This document shows positions 33,499 through 37,358 of a stretch of 37,358 bases of DNA, in pieces; the first letter of the stretch is position 1; each line of letters starts with the position of its first letter. The stretch is from Anaerolineales bacterium. GTDB lineage: Bacteria; Chloroflexota; Anaerolineae; Anaerolineales; Villigracilaceae. Where the stretch lies: positions 1 through 37,358 of the forward strand of contig JAABUE010000010.1 of NCBI GenBank assembly GCA_011389535.1, written 5' to 3'. A program made the position numbers and the translations under genes. The notes beneath the pieces were generated by a model. It worked only from the letters and a program-made list of their open reading frames with translations, searched no databases and was not told where the DNA came from.

Positions 33499-33522
33499 AA
33501 ACGCCCCGAAAGGGGCGTTTTT
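33499..33522. terminator. Bidirectional terminator after the second AOR gene
   Basis: A perfect 9-bp stem (33499-33507 with 33512-33520) has a GAAA tetraloop and a T-run to 33522; on the minus strand the AA run gives a short T-tail. It closes the AOR transcript and, from the other side, faces the FkbM gene. Confidence 0.88.
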
Positions 33523-33548
33523 GATACAGGTATTCGTTCTTCAGTTGT

Positions 33549-34319
33549 TTAGATCCTTCTGGCTTTTATCAGTCCCATCTTCAGAATGTGCCGGTGGAAG
33601 GCGCTGGCTCCGGTTTCCGTCTGAAAGCCGTTCTCGCCCAGGTAGCCTATCAGATCTCTATAATTGTAGCCATGGTTCAGATAATCATGATACTCGATGA
33701 AGATCTTATCTATCCGCCTTAATACGCTGGGTGGCGTGTTTAACAGGATTTGATACTCCGCTCCTTCGGCATCGACTTTCAGGTAGTGGACCTTTTCCAA
33801 CCCGTATTCCTCCAGGATATCTGCCAGCGAAACCGTATCCACCAGGGTATTCGCACGGGTTCCTTCCTCGAAAAAGGAGTGGGTCATGTTGTGGTAGTCT
33901 GAGGTGAATAATTTGACGTATCCTCGTTTTTGGGAGACCGCGCTGTTGAGGATGTGAAGGTTCGTAAGCCCATTCAGGTTCTTATTTTCTGCCAACAGAG
34001 CGTAATTCTCAGGGTCCGGCTCGAACGCGAAGACCTGGCCGGAGGTTGCTTTTTGCGCGGCCCAGACCGAAAACGTCCCGATGTGAGCGCCGATGTCTAT
34101 GATCACATCGCCGGGACGGATGACGAAGTGTTCTGTTTCATATTCCTTCAGCTTCCAGACTTCATAGATCGCCTGTTTGTCAAACGTATTGACCCTGATC
34201 TTCATCCGGGTCCTAGCGTTGATGTGTTGAATGACCGTGCTTTGACCCGTGTGCTGCCGGTAGAACATCGGAGCAAACATCAATCCAAACTGGAAAAGTT
34301 TCTGGGTAAGAATTCTCAT
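33549..34319 (-). CDS. FkbM-family SAM-dependent methyltransferase
   Basis: This 256-residue protein has the FkbM methyltransferase domain. The SAM-binding loop VIIDIGAHIGTFS covers about 72-84, with the acidic residue after strand 2 in FAFEPDPEN and the motif VDAEGAEYQIL near 178. FkbM enzymes methylate hydroxyl or other groups on secondary metabolites and polysaccharides; the substrate here is unknown. The first 40 residues are hydrophobic and basic and may be a membrane-associated helix. The gene lies alone on the minus strand beside the intergenic region with the MITE-like element. Confidence 0.9.
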   Translation of the reverse strand: MRILTQKLFQFGLMFAPMFYRQHTGQSTVIQHINARTRMKIRVNTFDKQAIYEVWKLKEYETEHFVIRPGDVIIDIGAHIGTFSVWAAQKATSGQVFAFEPDPENYALLAENKNLNGLTNLHILNSAVSQKRGYVKLFTSDYHNMTHSFFEEGTRANTLVDTVSLADILEEYGLEKVHYLKVDAEGAEYQILLNTPPSVLRRIDKIFIEYHDYLNHGYNYRDLIGYLGENGFQTETGASAFHRHILKMGLIKARRI

Positions 34320-34767
34320 GATCGATGTAAGTATAAAGCCATTCGTTGATTCTTGTTGCTCACAGGTTGTCCCATATTGCCCTGCGGATCTGGCTGTGCT
34401 GTACAGGCAATAATGTGAGAGACTGTATGAAAACTACGGGCCCTGGTTGATTGACACATTTAATCTTTCACCGCACATCGTCCCGATATCCTTCGGGAGA
34501 ACACGCAGAGATCGCTGAGAAAAACGGTGAAAAAACTCTGCGGGCTCAGCGGTCTCCGCGGTAAATTGACTACTGAAGTTAAGATTTGTCAGTCAATCAG
34601 CTACGGGCCTCTAACCACAAAGGCACAAAGTCTCGAAGAGATTAAGAAAAAAACATTGTGACCTGGTGCCTTAGCCCGCCCCGGCTCTGCCGTTCGGGCC
34701 GGGGTGCCTTTGCCCCGCAATCCTGCGGGGTTGTGTTGAGTTTTGAGACTCTTACTTGCTGTATTTC
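34320..34767. other. 448-bp intergenic region with repeats
   Basis: No convincing gene is seen. From 34443 to 34600 it holds a MITE-like element. From about 34614 to 34735 it has what look like decayed repeat fragments (ACCACAAAGGCACAAAG and a GC-rich stretch). A hairpin at 34713-34730 (CCCCGCA-ATCC-TGCGGGG) could serve as a weak terminator for the SLOG-SLATT gene on the minus strand but lacks a T-run. Confidence 0.6.
34443..34600. mobile_element. MITE-like element with 9-bp target duplication
   Basis: A 158-bp segment is bounded by imperfect inverted ends: CTGGTTGATTGACAC at the left and the reverse complement CTGATTGACTGACAA at the right, with about 17 of 23 bases identical. It is flanked directly by the 9-bp repeat CTACGGGCC (34434-34442 and 34601-34609). 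Inside are a small hairpin (34481-34498, TCCCGA/TCGGGA) and a larger one (34504-34519 with 34545-34560, one mismatch and one wobble). It has no coding capacity. This fits a non-autonomous miniature transposon. Confidence 0.8.
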
Positions 34768-36633
34768 CTATCCCTGCCCTTCTTCCTGGACCTGGTTGAC
34801 ATACTGCACCCAGCCCTGGTTTTCACTTTCAAGGGTGGCTTCCACGTCCCGCACAAGTCTCTGGACGTTTTTATCTTCGAAACGCTCGCTTTCCGGCAGG
34901 GCCAGCCAGTTCGCCCGGGCGTTTTCCAGGCTGGATTTGGTCAGGTTGTATTTCGTCAGGATCTGTTCCAGTTGCTGGTATTCCAGGTACGCGGTTGCGG
35001 CCGAGACGATCGCTGCCGTAAAGGGCAGCCAGTATTGGGCCCCGATGGCTGCCAGGAACGTGCCGAGCCCGCCAAAGACCAGCATCAAATATTGCAGCCG
35101 GCGGATCCGTTTTTCGTACTGGTTCGTGCGCAGCGTGTAGAATTTGAGCTGGTCACCGACACGGATCTTCACATATGTCTCGGGGTCCAGGGGAGAAAAG
35201 CCGTCATCGTAAGCCTCCGCTCCAAACATATTGGGCGGGATACGGGCTTCATAAGGCGAGAAGGCGGCCTCGTTGACATCTGATTCCAACAATATCTTGC
35301 TTATCTTCGTGAGATGTGATGCCAATCCTTGCTCATTGTATGGAAGCATGGTATCGGCGGTATTCCCATCCCGGTGTCCCAGGACCCTGAAGCTGTAAAT
35401 CCCCCGTTTGATCGATTCGGCAGCGCCGCGTAATAGAATGTACTTGCTGCCAAGTTTCAAGCGCGTCTCGATGCCCAGGATGATCGAGGCGGTGATCGGC
35501 AGCAGGATGATCGTAAACCGGAAGATCAGGTCCAGGAGCGGGCTGGCGCGGACGACCGTGAGCCCGTTCATGATGCTTGCATACACACTGCTCCAGAGCT
35601 GGTTCTGACCCTCCTCCAATACAAGGTTTGTGCCCGGCGTGGAATGAATCAAAACAAGCAGGGTACTGACCACGCCCAGGATCAGGGGGACATTTTTCAG
35701 CCAGCGCCACTGGGCGCGATGTCTGCCCGAATTAAGGTCGTATTCGGCAAACCGCTGCCAGGCGGTCCACAAAATATTTTCTTTGGGCGGATGGGTAAAG
35801 ATGCCCTTGATCAGGTTACGCAACTGGATGGCATCGAATCCTGTCCCGACAACCAGGATGTTGCCATCGCTGATGATCTCGAACAGGCGCGGGTTTGTCT
35901 CTTGCAAGTTCGCCAGTCGGGTATTGAAGGCCGGAAACCGATTGACCCATTTCCACACCCTGCCTGTGCGCTTCTCAACGGCCAGGATCTCTTTTTTGAG
36001 CCTGACGATCTGGTCTGCCAGGAGACCGCTGCCTTCGATCACTACCAAAGTCCAGCCCCGGCGGACTGTCTCCAGCGCCAGATCCAGGGCCGTTCCTTCA
36101 GTCTCCCCACCAACCAAAACAGTCAGGATCCAATCTTTGTTCTCTGCAGCTGCTTCTGCCAGGCGGCAGATCATCTCTGCCTGCCTGGTCTGCCGTTCCT
36201 GATCGTTGAAGATGAAGTGGGTATGGTTTGGGTCCAGGTTTTTGTCATCCTGTGTGACAGGTTCGTCCGAACCCCTTGTTTTCCTTTGCGGCAGAACGCC
36301 GATCAGCTTCGTCCTGCGACCCCGGTCTGCTACGCCCTGCCCGACGATCTCGCTTACTCCGGTTTTTGTTCCCTCGTCCAGGATGATCGCCTCGGATTCC
36401 AGCGCAGCCTGGGCTACACCGCGGCTGATCAGGTCGGTCAGCCGGTTCTTGAGACGGGATTGGAACTCCGTCGTACTTCCGCCGACGATGATCGCAGCCT
36501 GTGCTGCCGGGATTTTCATGGCCTTCAAGATTTCAGCAGCATCCAACGACCGCCTGACGTGAAGGATTTCGGCAGGTTGACCGTTCTCGAATACGATGGA
36601 TTCCTTCTCAATTGGGTTGGGAGCAGCGGACAT
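34768..36633 (-). CDS. SLOG (TRPM-type) and SLATT-domain membrane protein
   Basis: This 621-residue protein probably has three parts. Residues about 15-275 resemble the LSDAT/SLOG domain of prokaryotic TRPM-like proteins: AAIIVGGST (46-54), ILDEGTKTGVSEIVGQGV (84-101), LIGVLPQ (110-116), LDPNHTHFIFND (133-144) and VLVGGETEGTALDLAL (172-187). Two membrane helices follow (about 315-332 and 365-388). Residues about 385-615 resemble the SLATT/DUF4231 domain, with a helical pair near 514-550 and the coiled tail YLEYQQLEQILTKYNL. SLOG domains bind or process nucleotides, and SLATT domains are predicted pore-forming effectors in bacterial conflict systems. This suggests a nucleotide-gated membrane effector in one chain. 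GGAG lies seven bases before ATG 36633. Domain calls rest on my recognition of motifs. Confidence 0.7.
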   Translation of the reverse strand: MSAAPNPIEKESIVFENGQPAEILHVRRSLDAAEILKAMKIPAAQAAIIVGGSTTEFQSRLKNRLTDLISRGVAQAALESEAIILDEGTKTGVSEIVGQGVADRGRRTKLIGVLPQRKTRGSDEPVTQDDKNLDPNHTHFIFNDQERQTRQAEMICRLAEAAAENKDWILTVLVGGETEGTALDLALETVRRGWTLVVIEGSGLLADQIVRLKKEILAVEKRTGRVWKWVNRFPAFNTRLANLQETNPRLFEIISDGNILVVGTGFDAIQLRNLIKGIFTHPPKENILWTAWQRFAEYDLNSGRHRAQWRWLKNVPLILGVVSTLLVLIHSTPGTNLVLEEGQNQLWSSVYASIMNGLTVVRASPLLDLIFRFTIILLPITASIILGIETRLKLGSKYILLRGAAESIKRGIYSFRVLGHRDGNTADTMLPYNEQGLASHLTKISKILLESDVNEAAFSPYEARIPPNMFGAEAYDDGFSPLDPETYVKIRVGDQLKFYTLRTNQYEKRIRRLQYLMLVFGGLGTFLAAIGAQYWLPFTAAIVSAATAYLEYQQLEQILTKYNLTKSSLENARANWLALPESERFEDKNVQRLVRDVEATLESENQGWVQYVNQVQEEGQG

Positions 36634-36730
36634 TTGTTATCTCCTCGAAAAAGATGTTCTCACCTGTAGTCCAGTGTATAAACTATACAAGAAAATATAG
36701 GGAGATGCAAGCAAAACCCTGTCCAAATCT

Positions 36731-37358
36731 CTAAATCCTGCCCTCCGCTTTGAGCAGTTCCCCGTTCAGGATCGCGCCGCCCGCCGCGCCGCGGATGGTG
36801 TTGTGCGCCAGATTGGCAAACTTGATGTGGAAGATCGGGTCTTCCCGCACGCGCCCGACCACGCTGGCCATGCCCTGGCCTTCGTCGCGGTCACGGCGCG
36901 GCTGCGGGCGGTCGGCTTCCTCGCGCACCACGATGACCGGCTCCGGCGCGGACGGCAGTCCTGCCACGATCCGGGGGGCCTTGAAATCCCTCAGCGCGCG
37001 TTTGGCTTCTTCGGGGCTGACGTCCCGTTCGAATTCCACCGAGGTGACCACCAGGTGCCCGTCGATGACCGCTACCCGGTTGGTATGCGCGGAAAGGGTG
37101 ATGGGCGCAAATTCGATCCTGCCCGCGTTGAACGTCCCCAGCATCTTAAGCGGCTCCCGTTCCACCTTTTCTTCCTCCCCGCCGATGTAAGGGATGACGT
37201 TGTCCAGGATGTCCAGCGAGGCCACGCCCGGGTAGCCCGCGCCGGAAAGGGCCTGCATCGAAACGATAAAGGCGCGTTTGATGCGGAAGGCATCGTGCAG
37301 GGCGCGGAAGGCGATGGTCAGCCCGGTGCTGGTGCAGTTGGGATTGGTCACGATGAAG
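36731..37358 (-). CDS. asd: Aspartate-semialdehyde dehydrogenase, archaeal/fungal type (partial)
   Basis: About 209 residues from the C-terminal part are present; the frame continues beyond the right end of the window. The catalytic Cys lies in TNPNCTSTGLT at the start of the visible part, and the following residues (SMQALSGAGYPGVASLDI, DNVIPYIGGEEEKV) match the archaeal/fungal-type family rather than the E. coli type. It makes aspartate semialdehyde for lysine, threonine and methionine. It is also the substrate that a carboxynorspermidine dehydrogenase would use, a possible but unproven link to the gene at 26181. It ends 97 bases before the start of the SLOG-SLATT gene on the same strand. 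Confidence 0.9.
   Translation of the reverse strand, partial: FIVTNPNCTSTGLTIAFRALHDAFRIKRAFIVSMQALSGAGYPGVASLDILDNVIPYIGGEEEKVEREPLKMLGTFNAGRIEFAPITLSAHTNRVAVIDGHLVVTSVEFERDVSPEEAKRALRDFKAPRIVAGLPSAPEPVIVVREEADRPQPRRDRDEGQGMASVVGRVREDPIFHIKFANLAHNTIRGAAGGAILNGELLKAEGRI

Noticed and set aside
34713..34730. Strong terminator for the SLOG-SLATT gene
   Set aside because: The hairpin CCCCGCA/TGCGGGG lacks a T-run on either strand, so it is mentioned only as a weak possibility.

Overview
The window most likely comes from an anaerobic member of the Chloroflexota, probably an Anaerolineae-like organism. This is inferred from gene content and style: a TadE-type surface protein with Thr/Pro-rich linkers, lipoproteins with the same linkers, two tungsten-type aldehyde:ferredoxin oxidoreductases (AORs), an archaeal/fungal-type aspartate-semialdehyde dehydrogenase and moderately high G+C. 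No rRNA or tRNA gene was seen, so the placement is tentative.

Bases 1-6062 hold a fragment of an upstream gene, a modular TadE-like surface protein, an overlapping histidine kinase/response regulator pair and a prepilin peptidase on the minus strand. Two near-identical perfect hairpins flank the peptidase gene. Bases 6334-13459 are mostly housekeeping: murA (with Asp in place of the fosfomycin-target Cys), a minus-strand run of OsmC, thioredoxin and three paralogous lipoproteins, then ftsY, prfB (with a programmed +1 frameshift) and an S1-domain protein.

Bases 13602-33520 form the distinctive part: a catabolic island for polyamines and omega-amino acids. It begins with an Lrp/AsnC regulator. 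There follow two class III aminotransferases, a methylmalonate-semialdehyde dehydrogenase, a putrescine aminotransferase and another class III aminotransferase. Next come a complete PotABCD-type importer, a second Lrp/AsnC regulator, a saccharopine/carboxynorspermidine dehydrogenase-like enzyme, an AOR, a fifth aminotransferase, a VapBC-type toxin-antitoxin pair and a second AOR. The proposed logic is that imported diamines and omega-amino acids are transaminated to aldehydes or semialdehydes. These are then oxidised either to acyl-CoA (the MMSDH branch) or to acids with reduction of ferredoxin (the AOR branch). Both Lrp genes have near-consensus promoters with inverted repeats in or beside the spacer.

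Bases 33549-37358 are minus-strand: an FkbM methyltransferase, a 448-bp intergenic region containing a 158-bp MITE-like element with 9-bp target duplications, a membrane protein that appears to fuse a TRPM-type SLOG domain to a SLATT (DUF4231) domain, and a partial aspartate-semialdehyde dehydrogenase cut by the window edge.
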